Shown here piece after piece: positions 45,488 to 57,459 of a stretch of 64,000 bases of DNA. Both the position numbers and the translations under genes were made by a program. Origin of the DNA: Coniochaeta sp. PMI_546 (Eukaryota; Ascomycota; Sordariomycetes; Coniochaetales; Coniochaetaceae); NCBI GenBank assembly GCA_021432605.1, contig MU271143.1, positions 2,055,277-2,119,276 of the forward strand, written 5' to 3'. The notes beneath the pieces were generated by a model. It did not search any database and had not been told where the DNA came from. It saw only the letters and a list, made by a program, of their open reading frames with translations. The stretch's first letter is position 1, and every line of letters starts with the position of its first letter.

Positions 45488-47428
45488 ATGCCTCCTACAG
45501 GCGGCGACCAAGGAGGGGAAAGCCCGACATTCTGGGACTTCACGAAAGACGACCTCCTCGACATGCACGAACTAGGCCGGAAAGGTGACCTACGCCTGAA
45601 AGACTTCAAGAACACCATCCTCTACCCCTTCGCCTGGAAGACCCTCGGCTACGAGATCTGGCTCCGCGACATCCGAAAGGCCTTCAAACAGCGCCTGTTG
45701 CAGACTGTCAAGGGACGAATCGACGATAAGGCACTGCTGAACCGACTCGACGTGCTGGCCCGAGACCTAGGCAGTCAGATCTCGAAGATGATAGATAAAA
45801 AACCGACTCCGTCGGAGCCGATACAGCCCGTCGAGAAAGCCCTCCTCATCCGAGCAAAGATCATGGCACAGGTCGAAGAGGTGATACATTATCTCGAGGC
45901 TGCGGGGATGGCGCTCGGGCAGGCGGCATCTCTTGATTTAACACAGGGACGGGATCTGGCCGGAACTCTTTATCGCGACCTAGCCGAGGGATCCCATTCG
46001 CCTGCTATCCAGATGTACTATCATAAGAAAGCCAAGTACCTGGATCACCTCAAACGCTCGCCCGGAACGCCGTTCCATCCCGGGCGTCCACCAAAGAGGA
46101 AGCTTGAGGCACCTTGGTATCCGGCGGTTCGACGGCGTAGGTATCCACTGGGGGTGCCGCCGTGGAGGCCTATATATAGGCCGTGGGCGGACGAGCGCAA
46201 ATTCCCAGCCGGGGCGAACGATTGGGACCGTCTCGAGTTACGTATTGCTGAGCGCATGAGGGGCGCAAAGCGCAAAGCAGATCAGCTGGAGGAAGGTTCG
46301 AAGTATAGAACGGGGGCCCCGCATCGAAGAACGCCGCTTCCGGCTGCTCCGCCTCCGACGCCGGCAAAGGTTGTTGTGGCTCATGAGATCGACGAGGAAG
46401 AGGAGGAGGGGGCGGAAGGTCGTCACAGCGACAATGAGTCTCACGATGGGTTGTTTAGTGAGAAGTTACCAGTACCAGATCCAGTATGTTGTTCCAGTTT
46501 CCTCGTGTCTATCACTTCTATATATGTAGAACCTGTCTCCCCTGCACAGCATCTATGAAGCCGGCTTCGGTTTGTATGGGGTGCGGGGAGTTAGGAAGGA
46601 GGCGGAAGAAGTCGGTCACAAGGGCTTTCGATACCCGTCATTGTCATAATCAGAGGCAGACGGGGCAAGATCGAAGGTCAGACGTAAGCTTGACTGGCAC
46701 ATAAGCTGATCCAGTTACAGGTGCAGCCGACTAAACCCGCAGATGATAAGCCAGGCGACGGAAAGACAGGCAAAGACAAGCCGGGCGACGACAAGCCTCG
46801 CCATGACCTTTCCGATGATTTGGAAGCCGATCTACTGGCCGCGCTGAACAGCCCTGATCGAGATGACCAGAAACCGAGCCAAAAGAGTACCAAACGGGAC
46901 AACAGACCCGTCCGGCGGGCGCCAGTGGAAGACGACGTCCAACTGACACATGCTGAGAGACAGAACTTGAAATACTTGGAGGGACAAAACACCTCGTACC
47001 GCCCGACGATCCCCCAGATTAAACTCCCTCAGCGACGTGCGAGTAACTGGAGGAAACGCTATGAGCACCTGGAGACACTGTTGTCCAACGCATTGGCCAC
47101 AGGATATTGGGACAACCTCGACGACCGTGTCGCGGCACAGGCCGTGGGACAGATTGCCGCGGAAGTCGAGGCACTGGTTCCGGCCGCGATGCGGGTGATG
47201 CAAGGACAGGAACTCGCGCTGGGATTCGATGACGTGGAGGGGCTATCGCCTGCTGAGTTTGCGAGGTCTGCTGTCACTCTTTTCTTCGTCTATAATCGTC
47301 AACCGATGAAGGCGGTTAAGATGTTCAAATGGCGATCACAGCGCGATTATGCTATTGGTAGGGTGTATTACGACGAAACCAAAGTTCAGGGAGACGGTGC
47401 TTTCAAGGGTGACGTGGGAGTGATATAG
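45488..47428 (+). CDS. Unknown basic protein, middle exon uncertain
   Basis: Exon 1 runs 45488..46483 (332 codons, MPPTGGDQGG start, donor GTATGT). The last exon is 46721..47428 (from QPTKPADDKPG, acceptor TTACAG). Both are strongly protein-like. The N-terminal part is helical (TFWDFTKDDLLDMHELG, KMIDKKPTPSEPIQ), then Pro/Arg-rich, then acidic (DEEEEEGAEG). The C-terminal part has SNWRKRYEHLETLLSNAL and a helical end. The middle has two possible readings. One is an exon from 46530 (NLSPLHSIYEAGFGLYG) spliced out at a GTTAGG donor. The other is a piece from 46550 with a CMGCGEL cysteine pair. I recognise no family. It could also be two genes. Confidence 0.6.
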
Positions 47429-47702
47429 GAGATATGTTCCTGGGTTATCGAACTGTTAGCCACGTGAGAGTATTGTTAGAGGATATTTTTGACTTTCTAA
47501 ATCACTTATACACACCTCAGTCTTTAGACTTGGCCGCCGCATAAAGTACAGTTCAGTGAGGGCTAAAAACGTCGTCGAGTACGAATTCCTGTCATACACC
47601 TACCCAACGCCATGCAAACCTGCAACCAACATACCAGAGTATCCGAATAATACAACGCTCAAACCAAATCCGAGGCCTCGCTAAGCCGTTTCCTGAACTT
47701 CT

Positions 47703-49162
47703 TTACAGGAAATAGTCGGCAACAGGCTTCTTAGCCGGCATACCCCTAGAATCTTGCGGCGCAGCCTGGAAGACGCGATACCGCCGCGCCGGTCCCTCCA
47801 TCAGCACACTGTTCTTCTCGGCTGCAGCACCACCTCCATCGCTCCGGTTGACATCACCGTTACTCCTCGCAAACGCGCCCAGCCCGCTGCCATCTTCCGA
47901 CAGTTCCAGCAGCGCCGCCACGTTGCCGCACCGATAGCAGTAATTCGGCGCCGACCACACCGTCACAATGCTCGCGTCAAACATCTCCTTAAAACCTTCC
48001 ATGACGAGTTGGTGTGCCCTCGCAATCAGACTCAGATCGTTCCGGTGGTTGAAGTGCTTAACAATATCAGCACCGAACAAGAACCCCGCACCACGAGGAC
48101 TCAAACCCCAGCCATCGATCTCGTCCGGGTCAGACCACAGCAAGTCGCACATTGCGCCCTCGTGCGGGACTTCCTGCTTCCGATCGAGCAAGCGGATCTT
48201 ATCCACCGTATCGATAAGCGGACTCAAGCCTCCATGCACGCACAGCACCGCCCCCGCCGGATTGCCTATACTGCCACCGCTGGACCCCGACGCGCCAGAC
48301 CCGGGAGGTCCCGTCTTCCCCGCAGCACTGCCGTTGCTGCTCGGCGCCGCCGCACCAGCGCCCGCCGAAGACGACGAACCCGGCGACGAACCGGCGTTGC
48401 CGTTGGGGCTCTTCTGCCTCTGCTGTCCGAGCGCCGAGGCGGCTCCAGCCTGGTTTTTTTGCCTCGGAAAGCGCGAGATGATCGCGCCGTCTGAGTTGCA
48501 CACCTCGATCTCGATATTATCGTCGATGTACTCCTGCGCCATGGTCGCCGAGTCGCTCGCGGGCGAAAGGGTGTTACTCGCCCCAAGCACGATCGCGCCC
48601 AAGGCCAAGTAGTCAAACACGTCGCAGCAGTACCGCCACACGTTGGCGCTGCCGTATTTCCTAAGGCACTCGTCGTAGAAGCCGTAGACGGTGGTGATCT
48701 GCCGCGACTCGTGGTTACCTCGTATCAGTGTCATGCGGTCCGGGTAGCGGACTTTGAGGCAGAGGAGCAGGAGGAAGGACTCGAGGGAGTAGAAGCCGCG
48801 GTCGACGAAGTCGCCCATGAAGAGGTAGTTTGTGTCGGGCACGTCGCCGCCGACGCGGAAGAGCTCCATCAGGTCGTGGAACTGGCCGTGGATGTCGCCG
48901 CATATCTGGCGACCGGATTAGTTCACCGTCTTCCCAGTCATCGAGATGATCACGCCCGTACCGTGACTGGCGCCGTGACTGTGACGACATTGCCTTCCTC
49001 GATCAGCAGCTCGCGCGCTTTGTGGCAGAGCTCGCGAACCTGCGCCTCGGGTATTGGTCGACATGCTCGGAGCTGAGCGATCGCCCTGTGACGAGTTGTT
49101 AGCTCTGGTGACTCCAGCTGAAGTGGAAGGTCAGATAGCGCATACTTGTCGAGGTCGCTCAT
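47703..49162 (-). CDS. PPG1: PP2A-like serine/threonine phosphatase, PPG1 type
   Basis: Exons 49162..49146, 49085..48962 and 48905..47703 give 447 residues, with [20 protein letters not shown] at the start. The metallophosphatase motifs are complete: GDIHG, GDFVDRG, RGNHE and the later VHGGLSP. The C-terminus is DYFL, as in PP2A-like catalytic subunits, where the last residues are methylated. Between the RGNHE block and VHGGLSP sits an insertion of about 110 residues, Ser/Gly/Ala-rich, that is absent from yeast Ppg1. By family, it dephosphorylates Ser/Thr in complexes with a Tap42-like partner and the Far complex. Confidence 0.93.
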
Positions 49163-49754
49163 GGCCGCGACTGTCAACCGCAGGCAGTAACTAACAGGCC
49201 GAAAGGTTCAGGTAAATATGGTCATAACAGGTGTAGTGTTATTTTCCGTACTTGGTTGTCGAATGCGACAAGGTAGGCTCAAATATAGTCGACTTTCTGG
49301 GGGGTTGGCGTGCGTTTTGAGGTCTGCTTCTTTCCACGATAGTGGCAGTCGCGATCTGGTGGTTCGCCCCAAAAGGTTGGGACTTCTCCCGGGTCCCGCC
49401 ACTTAGCGCATGGCCTGTGCTTCGTACCTCTGTACCGTGTATACTACGTACATAGTACCAGCCAAAGATTAACGCTAATCTAATGTCAGACTAGCGGCTT
49501 TCACAACCCATCCCATATGACGTGCAGCCAATGGGACGAGCTCTGTTTTTGAGCTTCAAGATCTCGCTCTCACAACCTTAAGAGCAACCTCACAGCCGCG
49601 AATCACTACCGATTGATCTTCCAGATGGGACGTTGAGCTGCGAAACAATTCGTTGTCTCTTCACGGTAAGTTAGCTCAAACTTTTCATTGCCAGAGAAGC
49701 GCGCTGACTCCATGCAGGCCGAATGATGTGCGCCGCCGTCGCAAATCCACGATC
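49163..49754. other. Divergent promoter between PPG1 and the small membrane protein gene
   Basis: About 590 bases between outward-pointing starts. A possible 5'UTR intron of the right-hand gene begins at a GTAAGT-like site near 49666. No other feature. Confidence 0.45.
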
Positions 49755-50123
49755 ATGCCACCACCACACCTACACCCGAGGTCGCGCATGACCTCCTCGC
49801 TCTTTGCGACCACCGTATTCGCGAGCTTCTTCGTCGTGGCGCTCCCTCACATACTACCATGTCCGGCACCACGGGTGAAATACGCCGATGGAGAGATGCC
49901 GGAGGGCAAGCGGAGGAGGAGGAGGAAACCGGAGATCACGGAAACGCCGGAGGGGAATATAGTCGACTTTGGGAGCAGCATTGAGGATGAAGGGCCGCAA
50001 ATAGGCAAGACGAAGAGGGAATGCCCTGTGCCAAAGCCTGGAGGAGCTGTGGGGGAACTGTTGGGCTTCAAGAAGGCCACGGAGAGCAACAGCCGGCATG
50101 GTCCAGATCAAGCATCTCGATGA
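49755..50123 (+). CDS. Small membrane protein of unknown function
   Basis: 122 residues from MPPPHLHPRSRMTSS; the frame is open upstream to 49653 but this methionine starts the conserved-looking part. One hydrophobic segment (SLFATTVFASFFVVALPHIL) is followed by PCPAPRVKYADGE and a highly basic KRRRRRK run. The tail is polar (VDFGSSIEDEGPQ). The layout suggests an inner-mitochondrial or ER anchor with a short soluble tail. I recall similar fungal proteins with the same N-terminal motif but no function. Confidence 0.7.
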   Translation: MPPPHLHPRSRMTSSLFATTVFASFFVVALPHILPCPAPRVKYADGEMPEGKRRRRRKPEITETPEGNIVDFGSSIEDEGPQIGKTKRECPVPKPGGAVGELLGFKKATESNSRHGPDQASR

Positions 50124-51530
50124 CCGACCGGCGATGTATGATAAATGAGTCGAGGAGATACATCATACCTCCAAGTTCGACCTGCAATAGGCCTGTTGCA
50201 AGACTCTGTCAAGTGTTTGGCGTATGGCTAGTGTAGCCAGCAGTGTTATAAGGAACGAATCACGAGCTAATCTCTTTCATTGTCGAGTCTCGAACATTCG
50301 TCTAGGGGAGTACCGTTCAGAGACCCGCCGTACTGGTATGCTGATGATCGCCGTGCGCAGGATGTCGCTTGTCGATATTAGCATTTACCCAGTCCATCAT
50401 GCAGGATTCACAAAATCGAAGTGCAGCAAAGGGTTTGTGTATGCACCGTGAGAACGATCCAGTTTAACACACACACACATACACACCATCGAAAGACGCT
50501 TGGATGTTCCAGAAAGCTTCCATGCTGTTGATGCGTGCGAGCATATCTCCATGAGCCTTGAGATGACGGAGCCCTGGTAGTGCTGGAATATCCAAGGAAG
50601 TGCCCCGAATCTTCGTCTTGGGAGACATAGCGTGTTCGTTCATCTGACATAAACCGTCGACACATGGGATGAGATTTTCCCCCATCTTGTGTCTCGTGTG
50701 TTAGCCTTGGTTGCAGGTACACAGAATGAGGCCAGTTCCCAAGAGCGTCCAAGTATGCCTGAGTAACACCAACCCCAGTGAGTCTTCTTTGCTTTAGAAA
50801 CAAGTCCTAATAACATGAAAGAATATTTCTGGACGACTTATCCCGTTCACTGTACCACTGAAGGCCTGGGTTTTGGATCAAATCGCTAGGCTTGGCATTG
50901 ACTGCCGATTCGGCTCGTCGATCCCGTGTGGAAATCAGTCAAGAGATGTGTTACAATGACACTAGGGCTTGTTAGTATCCGACCTGTTTCTGACAGCACA
51001 GCCGTAACAATTGCTATCAGACTATATCGAGAGGGCATGATAACCTCCCGTCTTGGCACAGTGAAACTGATGTTGAAGGACGGCTATCAAACTGCAATTC
51101 TCCGGCCAGTGACAGGCTGCTGTACCGATCATATCACCCTTTCTGCAGCAGCCATCTGACAATTCAAGCTGTAGGACCTATGAAGATCAGGAGGGACAGG
51201 AGGGCGGTCGACCGACTTTCTTCCATAGCACTTCCACAAGCTTAATCGAACAAAAGCTGTTAACTCTCAAGCAAGTAACAAACACCAAGGTTCTTGTTAT
51301 CCGTCATGTTCAGGTCCTTGGCTTCACAACTTGGCATTAACAAGTTTCATCGACATGTCTATCACATCAAGGCACTACTATTATTCAGAATATAGATCGG
51401 CCGCACCCTGATTCTAGTCAGTATAACACATCTACATATCCACTCTTCTCGTTTGTCTTGATTTCGTTTTCCACAGTTTTGGCCCGTCTACCTCTACTTT
51501 GCTTGTCTTTCGTATAGATTTCGTTCAGAG
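50124..51530. other. Intergenic with a CA microsatellite
   Basis: No supported gene. A CA dinucleotide run lies at 50467-50486. The final 150 bases are the leader of the secreted-protein gene at 51648, with a 5'UTR intron starting at 51531. Confidence 0.5.
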
Positions 51531-51579
51531 GTGAGTGACCCAACAGACTCCCAAGGGAATTGCAACCTAACAAGCTTAG
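51531..51579 (+). other. 5'UTR intron of the secreted-protein gene
   Basis: TTCAGAG|GTGAGT donor at 51531, CTAAC-type branch and AG acceptor at 51578-51579, followed by CTGTGCTC. The same TTCAGAG donor context and CTGTGCTC acceptor context recur in the leader of the paralogue at 55084. Confidence 0.65.
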
Positions 51580-51647
51580 CTGTGCTCGTTCCTAGTTGTC
51601 ATTTCTTCTTATACCGGTTGATCTGTATTCTTCATAAAGCACACATA

Positions 51648-52539
51648 ATGAGGGGCCTCGGTGCACTCGTCCTCACAGCCGGCCTGGTGTCGGCCGTGAC
51701 GATCAACCCTAATGTCCAGACCTCAGTCCAGGCGTCGCCTGTGGTCGCCGAAGCTGGCAGTAATGCGCAGGCTGAATCAGTCGCAAACATTTTCAACAGC
51801 TCAGTTAGTCTCAACGGCAGCCAAATCAACTCGGCGGACCCGAACTTCGATCCGGCAAGCTTGAACCTCAACAATCTCGGTGGCGTCAACCTTGGACAGG
51901 TCGATTTCTCCGATCAGAATAGTGTTGCCTCTGCGATCTTGTCCATGTTGAACGTACTCTGTGCGGGCAATCTATTTGACGTGAACAGCATCTTGAATCT
52001 GGGAGTTAACAACGACTTGGAGCTGTTCCTGGAACTCGTTCAGCTGATGCAGCTGGAGCAACTCGGTTTCTTGAACGTGTTTGATGTCCAGTCACTGCTC
52101 GGTTCGGGCTTCGGCTCTGGCTTCGGATCAGGATTTGGGGGCTCCAACTCAAATCTCTTCAACCTTGGTACGCGAATAGCCTCCTGACGCTGACCAGATT
52201 ATCGTTCAGATCATGTGCTAATGATGACCAGGGTTCTTCAAGCGAGCGGTAGCCGACCGCAAGAAGACGATGAAGCGAACCAGACTCAGGCGGACTCCTA
52301 CTAAAACACGAACCAAGAGACAGTGCCAAGCCGGTGTTGTTGACCCGAACGCCGCCGCCAATATCGCTCCCGGCGTCGCTGCTCCCGAGGCCAGCGTCGC
52401 CCCAGCGGTTGCCGCACCACCGGCTGTGTCTGAGGCTCCTGCGGCAGCTCCAGCGGCGGCCCCCGAGGCAGCGCCTGCGGCCGCTCCTGCTGCGGCCCCC
52501 GCGGACGACGGCGAGTCTCTATCAGACTTCACTCGTTAA
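51648..52539 (+). CDS. Secreted Leu/Asn-rich protein with Ala/Pro-rich tail
   Basis: Exons 51648..52167 and 52232..52539 (64-base intron) give 275 residues. A signal peptide opens it (MRGLGALVLTAGLVSAV). The mature part has a Leu/Asn/Asp-rich region with repeating LNLNNLGG and LNV/LNL units and a helical ELFLELVQLMQLEQLG block, then GSGFGSGFGSGFGG. After the intron comes a basic stretch (KRAVADRKKTMKRTRLRR, possible Kex2 processing sites). The tail is almost only Ala and Pro. Leu-rich composition, leader structure and location relate it to the protein at 55084. Function unknown, probably extracellular or wall-associated. Confidence 0.78.
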
Positions 52540-54817
52540 CTCAAAGCAACTATGTTGCTGAATAGGACATATTGGATCTGCCAAGGCCGGATGTATGGAA
52601 GACTCTGTGCCCACTGCGTGGGTAAGGTCACTTGTATCTCCAATAGCGGAGGTCACGAAAACGCCGACATCTACGACCATGGCGTTTGTTTGGGACTAGG
52701 TGCAACGGCTTCAGATTTGGCAGGGATACGGATTAGATACACATGCAAAGACGTCTATAAGAGGCCGCTTTTGAGACCTCGAGCACAGGATACAGCCCAA
52801 CGTAAACAAATCCAGACAAGGGTCGTTAGTTACGGGATAATACTGTTACTTCTGGTGTCAAAGCTAATGCATGTGCATACACGTGTACTCAACTCAGTAC
52901 TATCGCGCACTTGAATATTTGTAGGCAGGGATTATCCTCTGTTTCTATACAGAGGTGCAATCTCGGTGCCGTGTGGCAACCGTTGTCACAAGACTTCAGA
53001 TGGTCCTATATTTGGCTCCATGTCAAAGCACACCAAGAATGGTACTATGACTTGCCTAATCAGAACTTTGACATTCAAGATCAGACCGGACGGTAACAGG
53101 AGGTCGAGCTGAGAATGTCGTATTGTTGCTTTCAAATCATCAAACGAACTCAGTCCGGAGACACACAGGTTCCGAACTAGAAGGGAGGGATTCCCCGTGT
53201 CCATCAGCTCATGTCTGTCTCTCACCGCCTGTCAGTCCACTGTAAACATCCGAACCGAGAAGAGAACAAGAAGTGGCAGAACCATTAATGGGTATGCTAT
53301 GTCAATGCTCAACGGTCGAGTTGCTTGAAGTTGCTTCATCTCTGAACCTGCGACGGTTTGAGATGGGGATCTCGGCCCAATGCGGCAAAGCTTGGTGCAC
53401 CGTGCATAAGGCAGCCCACATTGGCAGTGACAGCTCTGGGGAAAGCCAATCAGGATTGCCAATGGCTCAGTGCGGCTCTCCTACGACCCCTGTAGTTTCA
53501 GGGGAAACAACGGCATCGCAGGCGACACCCGCATTTAACCAACATCGTGACCCAACATCCATGATCGTTTTCCCTCCCGCACAAGGATCAGGGCCATCGA
53601 TATTACCTGTTTCACGCATCTCTGATTGGATACGGCAATCGGATGGCAGACGGGAGCGTCTCACTGGCTGAAGTCTAATTCATAGTGTGATCGCGTCATG
53701 GCCGGGCGTCTTGTCCTGGTCGGCCTGGGCTAGAGACCCAGCGTACAGTACAATGCACGTCCCCGTCCCTCCTTGACGCACCTCAGCACCCTGCCATCCC
53801 ATCTGCATTCATTGGCTCATTGGCCAGAAAGTGCACTTCCACGCCGACTCCGAGCATTGGAACCGAGGCGCTCAGGCTGTTCGGAACTGTTTCCCAACCT
53901 CTCCTGTACATGCTTTTGCTCCTCGAAACGCTACGAAACGAGCTGTACATCCCTAATGACGATCAGCAAGGAGCGCCTTCACTCTGATCAAGCGATACGA
54001 GGCCTGGTCAGGTCACTCGAGGTCGACTTCTCCTGGGACGAGACTTCAATGGCCCCTTCATGTTCCTCATCAGCCGTCGTACCTTGTACCACCTGATCGC
54101 GCAACTGCCCTAGTTCAGTGACTTTTGTGATCCGCGCCATGGCTGTCACTAAGGTTATTTCTCCCTTTACCCGTCTTGGATAGGCTTCTTGCAGTCCCAG
54201 CAAACTTGACTCCGGCCACAGGCCCTTCCGCGCATGACGTCGCACCGAATCTGGCGAGGGCTTCTGGACTTCCCACCATCCAGCCCCATCTGCGCAGAGT
54301 CGATCCCTGCTCTGCCAGTCCCGGAGAAGTTTCTATTCGTCGATGAGCTGTCTCTCCTATGATGCATCTCTGTCAGTGGTGACTACCGCCCTGGTCGATT
54401 CATCGCTCGGTACTCTGTCCATCCCGTTTCCAACCCTGGCTTTGCTCTCCAGGCACCGTCACTCATCCAAGACAACCAGATCACTATGTCTGCTACCCAT
54501 ACCAACCCCCCGTGTCTTGATGTTTTACCCGTTCGTTTCCGTCCAGTGACGACTGACATCTGATACGCACCGGATGAGTCCTCGCCCTTCTTCCGAAATA
54601 TACTACAGCACCCTGAAAGTCTTGGCAGCTCGGTTGCTGGCTCATGCGTTTACGAGCCTTGCCACCTGTGTGTGTATGTGTGTTTGTGTGTGCATGAGCA
54701 TCTTTGTGATATATAAGTCGTCTCCGTCGGTCTTCTCGTCAAATCTATTCTCGTCCTCATCCCACTCACACATACTCAAGATCAATCTTCTTCAGTCATT
54801 CTTTCAATTCTTCAGAG
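52540..54817. other. Intergenic with a TG microsatellite
   Basis: No supported gene. A TG-rich run (TGTGTGTGTATGTGTGTTTG) lies at 54667-54696. The right end passes into the leader of the gene at 55084. Confidence 0.5.
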
Positions 54818-55011
54818 GTAAGCTCGACTTCCCTTTTCAAGGTCTAGACCTTAACCGGTCTTCCGGGCTTCGATCGTTTACTAACAGCTACACAAACAGC
54901 TGTGCTCATTGTTCGCTTCCACTCCTTCATACCCAACTTTTGGACATCTTGAGGTATGCCTCATACAATAGCAGGATGAACCTCCTGGCTCGCAGGCTAA
55001 CTTCAAAACAG
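54818..55011 (+). other. Two 5'UTR introns around a duplicated leader exon
   Basis: Donor TTCAGAG|GTAAGC at 54818 with acceptor AG at 54898-54899, and donor TTGAG|GTATGC at 54954 with acceptor AG at 55010-55011. Each acceptor is followed by CTGTGCTC and, about 30 to 40 bases later, by ATACCCAACT. So the leader carries two related exon starts, 54900 and 55012. Confidence 0.6.
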
Positions 55012-55083
55012 CTGTGCTCTTGCTTTTAATCCACTTAATAATACCCAACTCGCTCTCTTGCAGCACCACCAACAACAGTCAAA

Positions 55084-55643
55084 ATGAAGTTCACCAGTGT
55101 CATCGTCTCTGCTCTGGCCACTGTGGCCGCTGCTGCCCCTGCCAAGGCTGTCGAGGAGCGCTCCTCCCTCAACCTTGCCGGTCTGAACAACCTGCAGAGC
55201 TTTGGCGCCATTGATATCCAGTATCTGGCTCAGGTCAACTCGCTCGATCTCCAGCTGCTCCTCGCTCTCGGCCAGAACCAGGGCTTGAACATCAATGCTT
55301 TCGACCAGCTCTTCCAGAGCTCGAGCTTTGACCTGCAGAGCATCCTCCTGCTCCAGCAGCTCCAGACCCTGCTCGCCATCGCTGGAACTGGTGCCCTGAA
55401 CAGCTTTGATCTCTCCTCCATCAACCTGCAGCAGCAGCTTCTCCAGCTCGGTCTGGTCGACAGCCTCAACAGCTTCAGCTTCAGCAGCCTCATTGACCAG
55501 TCCCTGGTTCCCCAGATCCAGACGATAGCCCAGCAGTTCGGTGAGTAACCTCCTCCACTTGCACCGCACTTACCACCTACATACTTCCAGGCACGGCAGC
55601 GGTCCACTCCTCACTCTCTCCTGTCCTACGAACACCCATGTAA
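55084..55643 (+). CDS. Secreted Leu/Gln-rich protein, paralogue-like of 51648
   Basis: Exons 55084..55540 and 55591..55643 (50-base intron) give 169 residues. The signal peptide is clear (MKFTSVIVSALATVAAAAPA), with a likely propeptide to VEERSS. The mature part is built from Leu/Gln/Ser/Asn-rich amphipathic units (SLDLQLLLALGQNQGLN, SFDLQSILLLQQLQTLLA, LNLAGLNNLQ), with no cysteine. It resembles the first half of the neighbour at 51648 in composition and leader structure. An amphipathic, cysteine-free secreted protein of this kind may sit on the cell surface. I know of no assigned function. Confidence 0.8.
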
Positions 55644-57459
55644 TAACAGGAGAAGTGTAGAGACTGGCCTGCCGGTTGACATTGTCACTGCCGAGGAGGA
55701 AGCACTACAGGACGGAGCGGCCTCTCTTGAGTAGACGCTCCATGCCTCGCTTCTCCTACCTCTTACACAGATGCCCATAGCAAGGAGAATACATGCTAAC
55801 CTGGACATCTTCAAAGTCTTCATCGGCTAAAGGAACAACACCACAACCCTCCGCTAGAACGTTTGGCGCGAGGCTAGCATCATGGGGGAGAAGCACGGAT
55901 AAGAGGGGTTCGGGAGCGGGTTCGCGACAAGGATTAGATATACACCCAGCGGCACCTCCTGAACTCCTCACTTCTCTCCCGGTTGTGTCTCATGGCTAGC
56001 CACGGTGTTTATATTCATAGTCTGATTTCAACTTGGTCAATTTTCTCCTCGCTCGACTTCTTATTTCCTTACATCTGGTGTTCGCGGGGTAGACAAGAGA
56101 CGCAAACGGGAAGCAAGATCTGTTTTTGGGGAGGTGGTGGGGACGAGTTGGCAAGGAAAGGGGGGAGGAACCAACACCGTGCGGGCCTATTTTTGGTTTT
56201 CCTACTTTCCAGAATCGAACTCGGGTTAATCACTGATATAACGCATGGCAATATGAAGAAAACATAAAAAACCAAAAACCGGGGGTACTGATGCTGCATC
56301 TGACTGTGCGTTTTTGGTGAGTTGTGCTTGGATAATGCTGGCTGATCAGGCAATGCTGAGACGGACGGGCACGGACCCGACGACCAAGATGCTCGCATTG
56401 TTTGACAGCTCCGATCCGACACTTCGGAAACATGCTAGCATGAGCTTTCAGTTCGGATATGCTAAAACCGTCCGCCTGATCCTTCGAGCGCCACATAACA
56501 TGGCATGGTTGTGCTGGACACTCTTTTGTCTGATGTGCCTTCCAAGGTGTCGTGTCGACGTTGCTGCCGGTTCATGGTGATGCAGGTCCAATAGCTCTGA
56601 TTCAGGTACCATTTTATATCCCGTGTCTCATGCATCAGGCTCAACACAACGCAGGTACATATCAAGAACGCAGCCAAGAAATCAGGCAATTCCAACCATA
56701 CGCATGACCCCTTACTCCAGTTCGATCGTGCCTACGGCGCTTAGTATCACATGCGAGTTAGGATATTTAGGAGGAAAAGAGGGCAGCCGTCTGATCGGGA
56801 GGCTCCGATGTCGTATCGTGAACAACCCTCGCAACGCCGTCGACTTCGTTGCTAATCCTCCTGCTGAGGCAAATGTTAGCAACCGCGATAAGGCACTTCT
56901 ACGAGATACCTACAGCTCTCGAAGAGGCTCAAGCAGCTCGAGCTGCGCCTCCTCTTGTTCACTTGGTCGTAGCCGAAGCCCCCCTTAAGCTGAGGCTCTC
57001 TATAAGATCGGCTGCGCGAAGATTAGCTACTCTGATTCTACAAGTCAAAAATTTCGGCTGGAAGCGGATTGCCATCGGCTGAAAGATCGTTAATTCTTCG
57101 ACTTTGCTTGGAATTCTTCCACGTAAGAGTAGTACTTGGGGAGAATCCCTCATGTTGTACTCTTTTGCTTCTTGTTATTACCTTACAGGTCAATTTCTCA
57201 TCGTTGTCCAAATAGCACGGGCACAATCGCGGCAACCTTATGGCAACGAGACGCAAAATGTCTATCCCATTGTGTCATCATCACCTGCATTCGGTCCTGG
57301 AACATCGCCTTGGCAAATGTTGAAGGGCTCCCAAAATCCCACCATGACGGTTGGGAGAACAAGGTTTAAATTCCTGAGATGTGGGTCAGTTCTTGGTCAG
57401 TCCCAAGGGACCGGCACCTTTCCCAGAGCGGCACGTGGAATGACCGCTGGCCACGTTGG
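55644..57459. other. Gene-poor region
   Basis: Nothing with clear coding character. A stretch at 56849-57082 on the plus strand keeps a helical-looking frame (ALEEAQAARAAPPLVHLVVA) but has no visible partner exons or family. Confidence 0.35.

Noticed and set aside
56205-56230. AGAATCGAACTCGGG, resembling a tRNA 3' half
   Set aside because: The T-stem does not close and no acceptor stem partner exists.
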